From Nephrocerus scutellatus (lineage: Eukaryota > Arthropoda > Insecta > Diptera > Pipunculidae), in NCBI GenBank assembly GCA_947095585.1, contig OX352763.1:117903908-117967907 (forward strand): a stretch of DNA of 64,000 nucleotides. Reading direction: 5' to 3'. The notes under the pieces were generated by a model. That model searched no databases. It was given only the letters and a program-made list of their open reading frames with translations, and was not told the origin of the DNA. A program made the translations under genes and the position numbers. This document shows positions 34,436-46,112 of this stretch, piece after piece (position 1 is the stretch's first letter; each line of letters opens with the position of its first letter).

Positions 34436-35080
34436 CGTAGCTCACTAACTACAGTAACGGCTCTAAGTTAGACGGTAGAGCTAGGACTGGTGTCTTCTGT
34501 GATAAGCTGTATGTGGAAAGGTCTGTTTGTCCCCCTGACTACTGCAGCGTATACCAATTTGAGGTGAGAGCGAATGAGGAGGTACTGACTTGGCTGAAGC
34601 TCCTTCAATTGACATTGAATTTATTCTTGTATAGTCAGGCGGCAATCAAGTCGCTGGAATAAGTTTCACTATTGCCAAAAGTGGCGATGGGCTGCCATTC
34701 TTCCGTTTACGAAATGAGTAAGTACTTCAACATTCATCTATGTAGTATGAGTGTCTGGTCAGTCAGACATGGTAGGGCAATGCAAGGCGGACAAAGTCAA
34801 TATGTTGTATGTAAGTTGGGAGGCGTAATATGATGATTCAATAAGCGTTTTTGAAATAGGCGATAGCTTTGTCAACTGAGAGATTGTCACATAGCAAGAG
34901 AATCTCTAGTGACGGGAGTTAAGAGCGATCTTAGGGACGCTAACACGACACTACATCTATGGGGAACATGCGAGAATTTAATAACTTTTGTAAAAACCAA
35001 AGTTTCCAAAGAAGGCGCTGAAACCGAACCTATCCTAAACCTAAATGCTGAACGAACAAAACGCTGCATTCCATCGATAT
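34436..35080 (+). mobile_element. LINE relic, RNase H and C-terminal part
   Basis: A decayed RNase H domain reads NYSNGSKLDGRARTGVF, then CPPDYCSVYQFEVRANEEVL and LYSQAAIKSLE. The usual TDGS, AE and SDSQ catalytic positions appear as SNGS, FE and LYSQ, so all three acidic residues are hit. Further on GRAMQGGQSQYVVC and LGTLTRHYIYGEHAR occupy the place of the C-terminal part. It resembles the relic at 36.7 kb. There is no reverse transcriptase in front; it is 5'-truncated. Confidence 0.65.
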
Positions 35081-35189
35081 CACCTTTTTTTTATCGCACT
35101 GTACGAGTACATACACATATAAGAATAATCATTGTAGTGAATTTTGTTAGAATTAAGAAAATACCAAAATCCATTGCATACAATTAGGC

Positions 35190-35580
35190 TCAGTAATATC
35201 TTTATATATAAAAATGATTGGGCGTTTATATGTAATCGCGCAACGCCTAAACTACTAGACGTATTGAAGCCATATTCACACCATATGTTCTTTTGATGTT
35301 CCGATAAGATTATCTCTTTTTTGAGCCCGGTAGATGGCGCTGGAGTCGAGATGTCATCACACTTAAAAGACGTCATCATGCCTAAACCAGTGGACTTATC
35401 GAAGCCATATTCACAATATATGTTCGTTTGGTGCTCTGATAAGTTTACGTTCGTTATGTTTGTGTATGTGGCGCGCTGGAATCGAGATGTCATCCGGAAT
35501 AAAATACGTCAACACGCCTAAACTACTGGACGTATTGAAGCCATATTTACACCATATGTTCGTTTGGTACTTATTTTTTT
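35190..35580. repeat. Tandem repeat, 135-136 bp unit, about 2.5 copies
   Basis: GCCTAAACTACT (or CCAG) followed by GGACGTATTGAAGCCATAT and CACCATATGTTCGTTTGG-like sequence begins at 35,245, 35,380 and 35,516. The first copy is preceded by TTTATATATAAAAATGATTG and TGTAATCGCGCAACGCC, the type of sequence seen at ends of non-autonomous elements. Family not assigned. Confidence 0.8.
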
Positions 35581-36724
35581 TTATTAAATTTGTATTGCAA
35601 TTATTCTCATTATTTTCTATTGTCACAATAATTTGACAAGGTGAAGAGTTTCGTGATATATTTACAGATATAAACATGTTCCTCAAGCTCTCATCCGCAC
35701 ATTCATTCATTTGTCGCTCATGATCTATGCACCTATGCACATATACGAGTGTGCGGAATGAGCCGATACCGCCAAAATTTAAAAATAAAACCAATAAACT
35801 GTCAGATCGGCAAAAAAGCGTAAGTGGTTCACCTATCCAACGATGCGGTGCTGACGCCATCCCGTCGAAACGACGACATCTCAATTTACCCGGCCGGACG
35901 GATAAATTGAAGGCAACGCGGTACAAGAAAAAATCGAAGAACTTATTTCTGATCGTCGTAGTCGACGATCCGCCGCCCCCATCCGCCTACACCGCCCTTA
36001 CGAATATGTAATGCAATGAATTTTCCAGTTCAGCAGATGTGTCCCACTTAAGGATTTTTCGTTTTAGTTTTTAGTTTCATATAAATAACAATTCGGTTAG
36101 CCATTAACTGTTGCACAACGGCAACGGCAACGACGCAACGCGAAACGTGTCATCTTTGCAGTTTTTGTGGTTGTTGCTGTTGTTGTTGACGTTTCTGCTC
36201 CTAATCATTAGGGACTGTAGCACATAAATAAACATCGAGTTCTCTTTTGATGAACATATTTATGCGTTCATTATATTATGTACAGTATTTTATGTCCCGA
36301 TTATATGAGTGGATCCATATGTTGCGTTGCTTTGTGTTACACCTATCCACCGCACAGTTGAAATTTCAAATTATGTGACAACGTGACTCGACTCGGCGAC
36401 GGCGGGCGATGATGACAAAAATAGCACTTGGGTGTACAAAGAAGGAACTAGATTTGTGCAGGGTGGGTGCGCAGTCGGAGGGCACTACGCGGCCTTGGTT
36501 AACACAAGGCTACAGTTTTTTTTGTGTAACTGTGTAACCTAAGTTTTAGTTTTGTAATGAAAGCACCCAGAAAGTGGTAACTAACTTTATAAAGAGTTTT
36601 TCAATAAAGACATAACATTTTTGTACTTAAATAAAGCACAGAATAGTTAAGATATCGGAATGAAATTAATTCCAATTGTAGTATATATGATACATTTATG
36701 TATGAAATTCAATTTCGTTCATAT
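35581..36724. other. Unrecognised stretch
   Basis: Overlapping frames on opposite strands at 35,411-36,011 have no recognisable domain. A TTG/CTG run lies near 36,172-36,188. Nothing further is supported. Confidence 0.4.
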
Positions 36725-37565
36725 GACCACCGAGCAAGCACGTTTGCTGCGATCGATCGACATCTTCGGCAGACAACTGGCTGCAAGCGCGGCTACTCGC
36801 CTCGCAATCTCTCAGTGGACCGTGAATGATTTCGGCCACCCTTCTATCCTGAATTCAGTCAGGACTCTACTTGTCAATTTAGACTACACCATTCCGCAGC
36901 TCCACTTCAACAAAAACTTCCAGGTTACCATCCCCTCCAGTGCTTCTTGGGAGGAAGGTATCTACTTGGAGGAATGAACGAATTCACTTCTACACAGACG
37001 GGTGGAAAACTGATGAAGGGGTTGGCGGAGGTGTCTTTTCAAAAAAACTTAATTTAAGTCTCTCTTTCCGTCTTCCTGATCACTGTAGTCTTTTCCAAGC
37101 TGAAATCATGGCTATCGAGGAAGCCTTGTCTTAGCTGAAGAGTAATATCTGTTAAGGATATCCACATTTTATCGGATAGCCAGGCTGTGCTAAAGTCTAT
37201 GCAATCAATCTCCTCAAATCTCACTCGCCGATTTAAAGGGCTGGAATGTTTTTACTGTCCTTCGATTTAGCTGCTCAGTGAGATCTCCGAAGTCCTCTTT
37301 TTTAGTGACAATCTCAGGCCTGCTAGTTGTCACTGAGAAGTGTGTTCTTAAAAGAAGAAGAGCTCTGTACTCCTCGTTTTCTGTGGACGACTCTCCCCTC
37401 GTGTCTTCATGCCTCTTGAGTCTTTTGACCCTGTCCTTTATCGCGTTTGGCTCTTCTCAATTTCGTGTTATAGACAGTGAAATATTGATGCCAATTGCCC
37501 CTTCTCTTAGCAGTTTTGAAGAGTCCGTCCGCTTTCGAAGGGATAACAGCTCATCGCTGCAATAT
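36725..37565 (+). mobile_element. LINE relic with RNase H (I/LOA/R1-like)
   Basis: The relic starts near the end of the reverse-transcriptase region (LRSIDIFGRQLAASAATRLA). After a frameshift near 36,975 the RNase H domain reads IHFYTDGWKTDEGVGGGVFS, LNLSLSFRLPDHCSLFQAE and HILSDSQAVLKSM, so the Asp-Glu-Asp catalytic residues are all visible. After another frameshift the C-terminus near 37,430-37,530 has FRVIDSEILMPIAPSLSSFE. A minisatellite follows directly. Frames 36,660-36,977 and 36,940-37,134 cover the first parts. The reverse transcriptase proper is missing. Confidence 0.82.
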
Positions 37566-37569
37566 GGAA

Positions 37570-38105
37570 CTTCATTTCCCGCATTGTGCGAGCTCATAAG
37601 CCTCAGAGACTGTCCGCGTTGTGCGAACTTACTGGGTAGCTTGATTCATAAACCTTAGAGATTGCCCTCCTTGTGCGAGCTTACTGAGCAGCTCGATTCA
37701 TAAGCCTCAGAGATTACCCTCTATGTGCGAGCTTACTGAGCAGCTCTATTCATAAGCCTCAGAGATTTCCCTCCTTGGGTGTGCTTACCGGGCAGCTCAA
37801 TTCGTTAGCCTCAGAGATTGTCCGCCTTGTGCGTGCTTACTGGGCAGCTTGATGCAGCAAATATTCGATTCATAAGCCTCTGAGATTGCCGTCCTTCTGC
37901 GAGCTTACCGGGCAACTTGATTCATAAGCCTCAGAGAATGCCCGCCTTGTTAGAGCTTACTGGGCAACTTGATTCATAAGCCTCAGAGAATGCCCGCCTT
38001 GGGTGAGCTTACTGGGCAGTTCGATTCATAAGCCACAGAGATTGCCCGCCTTGGCAGTACTTAACGGCCAGCTGGATTCATAAGCTTCATAGATTGCCCT
38101 ACTCA
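37570..38105. repeat. Minisatellite, ~54-bp unit, about ten copies
   Basis: GATTCATAAGCCTCAGAGA, then TTGCCCGCCTTG, then GAGCTTACTGGGCAGCT recurs about every 54 bp from 37,590 to 38,085 with moderate divergence. It lies at the 3' end of an RNase H-bearing LINE and may have expanded from that element's 3' untranslated region. Confidence 0.88.
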
Positions 38106-38520
38106 CTTCTTTCACAACACATTTAAGCTCATACGTGATCTTAGCCACTGTTTTTACTGTAGGTTGGTAGTCAACGCTTCAAACTTTGTCCTTCTTGGTT
38201 TTCTAGTGGATTTTCCTACCTTTTTGTGTGCTTATTGTTCAAATAGCCTGATCCTATAACACGGCTTCCAGGGGACCCTCCACCTACTTAATGCTCAACT
38301 CAGTGTCGGAGTTAAAAATGTTTTCCTTGTAGTTGAGATTGAAGGTATTTCACTACGTGATTCGTCTTCAACTATCTTGTTTTCAATGGGGGCGGATTCC
38401 ACTAAAGTTGCCCCAATATCTTCATGAATTTGCTTTGTGGAAGGTACTTTACAACAACTCGATCTTTGTTTTTTGTTTTTTACATTTTATCGGCCCAATA
38501 GACACTTATGTTGCTAACCA

Positions 38521-38563
<43 letters not shown>

Positions 38564-39667
38564 AACTGTTATCAAAGTCACTCGCTAGCAATAGAGTCTA
38601 TCCGCGTGAGCCCTTAAACGTCACCGTAATAACAGTCCTGAAGTGTCTGATTAACTTGGAACTATTTAGCATGACAGACCGCTGAGTGCAGAAATATTGC
38701 ACTGAGTGATCGCGGGCGTCTCGTCATCAGCAACGCAACAAGCAGACAAGAGAACTGCTCGCGGCAGGCAGACATTTATGAGACATGAGTGAGTAGGTTG
38801 ACGGACGGTTTTGACGAGGTTCTATCTGGTGGCTACTTTGCTACTACTGATGTGATACCAGCTGCTGGCGGTGCTGGTCTGATGCTGCTGCACAAACAAC
38901 TCAATAACACATTTCGAGAAGGAACACTCATATAACGTCAGCGAAGGTGCAATTTAAATGAATGTTTATGTGGCACAATTGCACGCCCAATGCTGATGAT
39001 GCTGTACCCAGTCCATGTGGCGGATGAGATGCATTTGATATACGAGTTTAGATGCGGCGTTGACTGATGTCGTATGTTTTGTGGTGAAATTTGCTTTTAA
39101 TTTAAAAATACTTTGCATTTAGTGCAAGCTTGCACAGGTAGTGAGCGTTTCGCGCGGGAAAAAGTGGGTTGACTCAGACGAAAAAATATTCGAATTGATT
39201 CTCATACATTGTGCATACGGATACTTGGAGCGATGCCTTTTATGGAGTGCAGCAATGTGAGTTGAGTTGTCTGCACCCACAATACAATGAAGCCAATAGG
39301 CGTGAGTAAGCAAAGTGGAGGCGAAGCCACCTGTTTGATGTGGAGCAACGTGCAAAGCAAAGCAAAACACTGATCTTATCTGTAACTTATCCCACTTATA
39401 TCGTAAAGAGAGAGTGTTAGTTTGTTTGTAAGAAGTGAACGCAAAACATACTGAACCGATTTCAAAAATTCACTCTTGTAAAGCTACGCTGTTCCAAATG
39501 TTTTCTTTTAAATTCATGCTTTCTATTAGATAAGGCAATATTTGCAGAAAAACGACCAAATTGTCTTCTGGAATCCACATTTCTGAAAGACATCCAACAA
39601 TAAAACATTGGGTGGTGCCTTTTGAACATGGAGAGTTAATTTCACAGAAAGTAATGTGCAACAAGAG
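38106..39667. other. Unrecognised stretch
   Basis: Contains the (TC)n tract listed separately. Around 39,410-39,500, GTTTGTTTGTAAGAAGTGAA, then CTGAACCGATTTCAAAAATTC and GTAAAGCTACGCTGTTCC resemble a common arthropod non-autonomous repeat; this is a weak, memory-based resemblance. No gene was found. Confidence 0.4.
38524..38562. repeat. (TC)n microsatellite
   Basis: A pure TC/CT dinucleotide run of about 39 nt. Confidence 0.97.
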
Positions 39668-40390
39668 GTGAAAAGCGTCCTGATTATGTTGATTGACTTC
39701 AGTAAAGCTTTTGACCCCCTAGACCTTCATAGGCTACGTCAGTTCCAAGCCTACATATCTGAAAACCATAGTGAATACGAATACGGCATACCACAGGGGT
39801 AAAAATTGGGTCCTTTACTATTTATTATTTACACGAACGAGCTGCTTGGAGTATTCACAGAAAGCATACAAAACTCGTCGCGTCCTGAATATGTTCATTG
39901 ACATCAAATGCTTTGACACCCTAGACCTTTCTAGGCTACTGGAGGCTATGCACAGGGTGGATATTAGGTTACCCATGCCTCACTGATGGTCAGTTCCAAG
40001 CCTAAATTTCTGGAAACCATAGTGAATACGAATATAGCATACCACAGGGGTCAAATTTAAGTCCTTTACTATTTATTATTTACACGAACGAGCTGCTGGT
40101 AGTATTCACAGAAAGCATACAAAACTCGTCACGTCCTGATTATATTCATAAACATCAGTAAAGCTTTTTGACACCCTAGCCTAGATCATCATATAGGCTA
40201 CAGGAGGCTACGCACAGGATGATAATTATAGTATCTTTGGCCATTCTTATGAGTATTAACTCACTGATGGTCAGTTCCAAGTCTTAATTTCTGGAAACCA
40301 TAGTGAATACGAATTCGGCATACCACAGGGGTAAAAATTGGGTCCTTTACTTTTTATTATTTACACGAACGAGCTGGAGATGGTGTCACG
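39668..40390 (+). mobile_element. LINE reverse-transcriptase segment in three tandem copies
   Basis: A segment carrying the first catalytic aspartate (MLIDFSKAFDPLDL) and the following box (YEYGIPQG, KLGPLLFIIYTNELL) occurs three times, fully or partly. The GTCAGTTCCAAGCCT landmark sits at about 39,738, 39,989 and 40,269; the CGTCCTGATTATGTT-type landmark at 39,678, 39,881 and 40,131. Periods are about 200-280 bp with indels. A normal element has this segment once, so it has been tandemly amplified. The YADD box is absent throughout. Stops and frame changes show decay after or during amplification. The LINE clade is not resolved. Confidence 0.85.
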
Positions 40391-40539
40391 ACAGTGGTAT
40401 AAAAACAAAACAGGTGCACATCCGGTGACCTTATTGTCAACCGGTAGATATAGGCATCATTTATCAAAACAACTATTGTCTATTGTTGCAATATTAAGGA
40501 TTTCCTTTTTTTCATTACTGTTCCCACTAAACCAAACTC

Positions 40540-40975
40540 CAGAGTTTGCGCTAAGTTCTGTTCACCGTACTGAAAAACCGATCACAACATATAACCGCTG
40601 AAGGATTTGCGAGCGTAGAACACAGCTTCCGTACAGCTCGTTCTCCAAATGAACCTTCGGACTGAACTGTTTTCTTTCCAGAGTAAATATTATGGTCATT
40701 GCTATACCCAGTGGTCGAATCACATGGTTCCCTAATCTTGATACCTCTTTTGATAGGTTTCATCGGGTTGTATTGCTTCAAAGAAGACCTGCCTATGAAT
40801 TACGCCACGAAACGAAACCATTTCCTCTTCTTGCTTCTCTTGTGAAACACGCTCTTGCCCTTTTTCTTTTTCAGAACTATCAGATTTTTCTGAATAGTTT
40901 GGATCAAGTAAGCTATGATCGTCGAAGTCACTGTCTGTCTACATTGATGCTTTCAAAAACGTCAATATATCCTGT
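40540..40975 (-). mobile_element. piggyBac transposase relic, internally deleted
   Basis: The minus strand from 40,960 reads an acidic N-terminal segment (DSDFDDHSLLDPNY, EKSDSSEKEKGK) typical of piggyBac-like proteins. An internal deletion then joins it to the catalytic core: MKPIKRGIKI, CDSTTGYSNDHNIYSGK, GERAVRKLCSTLANP and VICCDRFFSTV. CDST and CCDR occupy the positions of the first two catalytic aspartates of the family (D268 and D346 in the moth enzyme). The third aspartate and the Cys-rich C-terminus are missing. At about 40,978 it directly abuts plus-strand LINE sequence, so it probably inserted into that LINE. Terminal repeats were not found. Confidence 0.82.
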
Positions 40976-40978
40976 TGT

Positions 40979-42545
40979 GTGAAACCAGAGGATGACCACA
41001 AGGCGGTGTACTATCGCCTCTTCTGTGGCTATTAGTGATGGACCAGTTATTGGACACGCTAAAGAATCACAGCTTAACAAACATCAGTTACGCAGATGAC
41101 CTTGTTCTAATGGTTTGAGGTAAATTCGAGAGAAGAAGACTGGCCAAATTCCTGGGAGTCGTGTTTGACAATGTGTGTCTGACATGGAACCCCCATATAT
41201 CTTATATTACGAACAAAGCTTACAGAGCTTACTTTACCTGCCAACGCATGTTTAACAACACGTGGGGCATAAACCCGCAAATCACCTTATGGTTGTACCA
41301 AAGTATAATTAGACCCAGGATCACGTACGCGGCCCTGATTTGGTGCCCAAAAACAGAGCAAACACCGACACGCTCAAAACTGAATAAAATACAGAAACTA
41401 ATTTGTCTAAGTGCAACGGGCGCAGAAAGGACCTGCCCAATGGCAGCCATGGAAAACGAGCCATAAAACTAAAATCCTTAACCAACTTAAAGGAGAAACA
41501 CCAGGACATACCAACATCATAACCAACATAAAATTGGAAAATGTACCTGTCCAACCATCAGACATAAAACAACTTATTTCCAAAGGAATTTCTCGATACG
41601 AACACCCTAACGAAATCAAATCATTATAGGTAACCTTCCACACCATGCATCCATCTGGTACACAGACGGATCAAAAACAAATACAGGAACCGGAGCAGGG
41701 GTTTTTCGCCCCTAGAATCAAAATGCATGTCTCCAACAGTATTTCCGGCGGAAACCATAGCAATGAAAGCCTGCGCACTAGAATGTATCAAAAGAAGGTA
41801 CGAGTATAGAAGAACCCATATATATGTGATCTCAGATAGTGCAGCCGCATTTCTAGCGCTAAAAAGTCCAGTATTTAATTCCAAAACAACGTGGAGCTGC
41901 TTCTGCCACTTAACATAACTGGCCAAAACCAACAAAATCTCTTTAATGTGGTCTCCACAAACGAGGCATCAGATCTCTATGCAAGAGAAGGAGCAGAACG
42001 CGCCTTCACTGGCCCCGAGCGCATCAATGCCTATTCCAAAAGCCATATCAAAAACAGAGTTAGAGAATGGGAAAACACTGTCATCGAAGCGGAATGGGTG
42101 TCATCGACTGGAATAAGACAGACCAAAAAGCTTCTCAAATACATCAGTCACATGGACAGGACCCTCAAACTGGACCGCCATACACTAAGGGCACTAGTCT
42201 GGTACTTAACATGACATGGCCCATTCAAATGCCATCTCTCTAAAATGGGTAAATCCCAATCGGATCGCTGCCGATTCTGTAACGAGGCAAAAGAAACATC
42301 ATAGCACATACTCTTTATATGTTCAGCCCTAACCTGTAAAAGACATTTCATCATTTCAAGGCTCGTACAGTTCTCTGGCCAAATGCCAAACCAATCGAAT
42401 TGGCGAATGTGGTGGCGTTTACAAAGGAACTGAGCAACATAATGTGGTAACAATCTGGGATGCACAATAGACCTCAAAGTCGCAGCCTTGTAAAGCCTTG
42501 TTTTACAGCCCACCAATTATAATAATAATAATAAAATAATAATAA
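40979..42545 (+). mobile_element. I/LOA-like LINE relic: RT, RNase H and (TAA)n tail
   Basis: The relic begins at PQGGVLSPLLWLLVMDQLL and SYADDLVLMV, with the catalytic YADD intact. A deletion leads to KFLGVVFDNVCLTWNPHISY and WGINPQITLWLYQSIIRPRI. An RNase H domain follows over shifting frames: IWYTDGSKTNTGTGAGVF, SPTVFPAETIAMKACALE and YVISDSAAAFLALKSPVF, with the three acidic catalytic positions present. The C-terminus reads DRCRFCNEAKET-like sequence near 42,265 (CRFC in frame with HSTYSLYVQP in another). It ends at 42,515-42,560 in AATAATAATAATAAAATAAT. A (TAA)n tail is a hallmark of I elements. Stops and shifts show it is dead. Confidence 0.88.
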
Positions 42546-44539
42546 AATAATAATAACAAAAATAACTTACATTTGTATTCGTCGATCGGCGGCGTATTTC
42601 ACATCAAGTGGAAAACATCTGCAATTCAAAATAAGAAAATAGTTAGTTAGATTTAGGTAGGTGGGTAGCTAGGTACGATGGCTAGTTGGAGAGTCTCAAA
42701 AAAAGTTATTAGATACGAAGTAAATAAATGTTATATGTAACAAAAGGCTACACAATAATAATAAAACCCCGAACCGGCAGATTCGCTTGCAAACGGACCA
42801 AAAAAACTCCTCAAATGCATGCGATAAGATCACTCGCTGACTCGCAATCTCGCAAATTAGATCGCGGAATAATCGCCAAATTGCATATCCGAAAATGGCA
42901 AAGCTCGATCCTTTGCTCGCTGCAAAGAAATTCCATTTCATGCAAATGGAGAGCACAAGCGAATCGAAGAAGCGAAAATTATGTGACCATTGTGTTCCAT
43001 ATCTGGAGATCAATTCCATCAGTTGCTTGTGATGTCGGCGGATGGTCGCTGAAACTGAACTCAATCCAGCGTTTAAAGAAACAAAGTCGAATTGTATAGT
43101 CGGCAAGACGACGGCAGCGGTGATCGACGATGATCGAAATTTCAACAACAAGTCCAGGCGGTGCATTGTAGCGCATAAATTTGATGTTCGATCGCGTCTT
43201 TTTGACTGGAAGTTACGAGTCTGTCAGTTCGATTGGAACGTGTAGAGTAGACATGATCCGTTTTGTATCGCGAGGTCGGTGTTTTGCGAACCTTGATAAT
43301 ATATTAATCTTTACTTGGCAGCTATTAATGATGCCGCTCCCCAAATACCAGCAAATCCGCATTAAATATCCATGTATCTTTTTATTCAAAAACAAAGCGG
43401 AATAAATTGTCATTTATTTGACACTGCAATGTGATGAGCAAACACCCATGGAAGCAGCACTGTCGTCGGACGAAATTCCAAGGAATCAAGTTAACAAAAA
43501 ACAAAACAAAAAAGAAAAAACAGCAGCCTTCGAGGAAACTCATGGCAGCCATCTTCCTATCTATCTTCTATCTTCCCTAATATAAATGCACAACACACCG
43601 CAGACAGCACTGAAGCGGAAGGAAGAGTAGAATAGCCGGTCTCTGTGGGGATGAGTCTCGCTTTTTCTACATAACGATAGTGTCTAAGCAAAGCAACTGA
43701 TCATCATCATCAACATTTATCTTTATCACCGAGGGTCTGCTAGGAGCAAACCAGGCTACATCAAGCGACATCGGAATTGTCACGAGCATAATTTAATTTG
43801 TTATGCAGCTCTGACGACGAGTAGTAGCCTGTTGGTAGCCTTACCTTTCTATAATCTCACCTCTTCCGCGCGGAACTGGAGGATCTCTATTCGGTAAGGA
43901 AGCACAGCGCGTTACGCTTACGCACTTAAAACTACTGATCTCAAGTGGAAAACTAGAAGCTCATTTCTCGGTTAACCTTAGCTGACACTTTGCACGTATC
44001 TAGTGCATCTGATTGTCGTCCGCCAGCCACGTAGGTGCTACACACACAATTCTCCATTTAAATTCGAAGCGAATCTGTATGTGGGCACGCAACGGTTCAA
44101 CACCATATGGCAATGTGCGCGGCGATAGTGTGTCGGCTGTTAGCATAGCAATTTAAAATCGTAGAAGGAGGTGGAATTGGAATGCGCCATGTAGTAAACA
44201 AGTCGGCAGGAATGGCAATTACCGTATTGAAAATTCCAAACGAAGGAAGTCAGACAGCAGAAATTGGGGCGTTAGTGGCGGCCAATGTGTTTCTGATGAT
44301 CAAAGGACGCAACATTCCGACAAGGAAATCGGACAAAGAAAGGTTTTCTGTCCTCTTTGCAGCATCAAATTGGAATGTGCAGCGATAGGTGCGTTGCTTT
44401 GAGGATCAATGAATGATGCTACGACACGACTCCTAACATCTTGTGGTTTGTATTTTTTTCGTAGATGCAATATCCTTCAGAATAAGGAAATCAGGATTTT
44501 TGACATCTTAATGATTTGTTGAGTTGTTGCCAAAGCCTT
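42546..44539. other. Unrecognised stretch
   Basis: Overlapping frames on both strands at 42,696-43,413 and a plus-strand frame at 44,182-44,388 (beginning MRHVVNKSAGMAITVLKIPN) have no recognisable domain. A 53-bp block at 43,959-44,011 recurs at 47,284 and is listed. No gene is called. Confidence 0.4.
43959..44011 (+). repeat. 53-bp block shared with 47,284-47,336
   Basis: GCTCATTTCTCGGTTAACC to GTATCTAGTGCATCTG, 53 bp, matches the later copy with three differences. No function assigned. Confidence 0.8.
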
Positions 44540-46112
44540 CCCTTTAATCCATTGGTGAATCACGGTAAATGCCAAACAACCAGCCGTACAGTATTCGAAG
44601 GCAACTGTTGATTTGATGGCAAAGCTAACGAACAATGGAAGTGGTGGAAAGTTGTAGCTCTCGATATTTTCCAGGCGTGCGACAGAGACTGACATCTAGT
44701 CCTTTTGTCCTTCCCTTCCCTTTAATCCATTGGTGAATCACGGTAAATGCCAAACAACCAGCCGTACAGTATTCGAAGGCAACTGTTGATTTGATGGCAA
44801 AGCTAACGAACAATGGAAGTGGTGGAAAGTTGTAGCTCTCGATATTTTCCAGGCGTGCGACAGAGTCTGACATCTAGTCCTTTTGTCCTTCCCTTCCCTT
44901 TAATTCATTGGTGAATCACGGGAAATGCTAAGCAACCAGTCGTACAGTATTCGAAGGCAACTGTTGATTTGATGGCAAAGCTACCGAAAAATGGAAGTGG
45001 TGGACAGTTGTAGCTCTCGATATTTTCCAGGCGTGCGACAGAGTCTGACATCTAGTCCTTTTGTCCTTCCCATCCCTTTAATTCATTGGTGAATCACGGG
45101 AAATGCTAAGCAACCAGTCGTACAGTATTCGAAGGCAACTGTTGATTTGATGGCAAAGCTAACGAATAATGGAAGTGGTGGACAGTTGTAGCTCTCGATA
45201 TTTTCCAGGCGTGCGACAGAGTCTGACATCTAGTCCTTTTGTCCTTCCCATCCCTTTAATTCATTGGTGAATCACGGTAAATGCCAAACAACCAGCCGTA
45301 CAGTATTCGAAGGCAACTGTTGATTTGATGGCAAAGCTACCGAAAAATGGAAGTGGTGGACAGTTGTAGCTCTCGATATTTTCCAGGCGTGCGACAGAGT
45401 CTGACATCTAGTCCTTTTGTCCTTCCCATCCCTTTAATTCATTGGTGAATGCTAAGCAACCAGTCGTACAGTATTCGAAGGCAACTGTTGATTTGATGGC
45501 AAAGCTACCGAATAATGGAAGTGGTGGAAAGTTGTAGCTCTCGATATTTTCCAGGCGTGCGACAGAGTCTGACATCTAGTCCTTTTGTCCTTCCCTTCCC
45601 TTTAATTCATTGGTGAATCACGGGAAATGCTAAGCAACCAGTCGTACAGTATTCGAAGGCAACTGTTGATTTGATGGCAAAGCTACCGAAAAATGGAAGT
45701 GGTGGACAGTTGTAGCTCTCGATATTTTCCAGGCGTGCGACAGAGTCTGACATCTAGTCCTTTTGTCCTTCCCATCCCTTTAATTCAATGGTGAATCACG
45801 GGAAATGCTAAGCAACCAGTCGTACAGTATTCGAAGGCAACTGTTGATTTGATGGCAAAGCTAACGAATAATGAAAGTGGTGGAAAGTTGTAGGTCTCGA
45901 TATTTTCCAGGCATGCGACAGAGTCTGACATCTAGTCCTTTTGTCCTTCCCTTCCCTTTAATTCATTGGTGAATCACGGGAAATGCTAAGCAACCAGTCG
46001 TACAGTATTCGAAGGCAACTGTTGATTTGATGGCAAAGCTAACGAACAATGGAAGTGGTGGAAAGTTGTAGCTCTCGATATTTCCAGGCGTGCGACAGGA
46101 CAGGAGTCTGAC
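44540..46112. repeat. Homogeneous 178-bp satellite, nine units
   Basis: Units start (CCCTTTAAT) at 44,540, 44,718, 44,896, 45,074, 45,252, 45,430, 45,598, 45,776 and 45,954. Spacing is exactly 178 bp except one 168-bp unit that lacks a short segment after TTGGTGAAT. Units contain CGTACAGTATTCGAAGGCAA, CTGTTGATTTGATGGCAAAG, GGAAGTGGTGGA and TGTAGCTCTCGATATTTTCC. Divergence is only a few percent. Diagnostic variants (TAAATGCCAAAC/GAAATGCTAAGC; ACGAACAAT/CCGAAAAAT/ACGAATAAT; GGAAAG/GGACAG) are shuffled between units. As 178 is not a multiple of three, there is no continuous frame. Nothing coding lies inside. Confidence 0.97.

Noticed and set aside
42696..43413. Overlapping frames up to 156 codons on both strands
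   Set aside because: No recognisable motif and mutually exclusive overlaps; judged chance frames.
44477..44873. Repeated minus-strand frames starting MSVSVARLENIESYNF
   Set aside because: They are translations of single 178-bp satellite units; the unit length is not a multiple of three, so no array-long protein exists.
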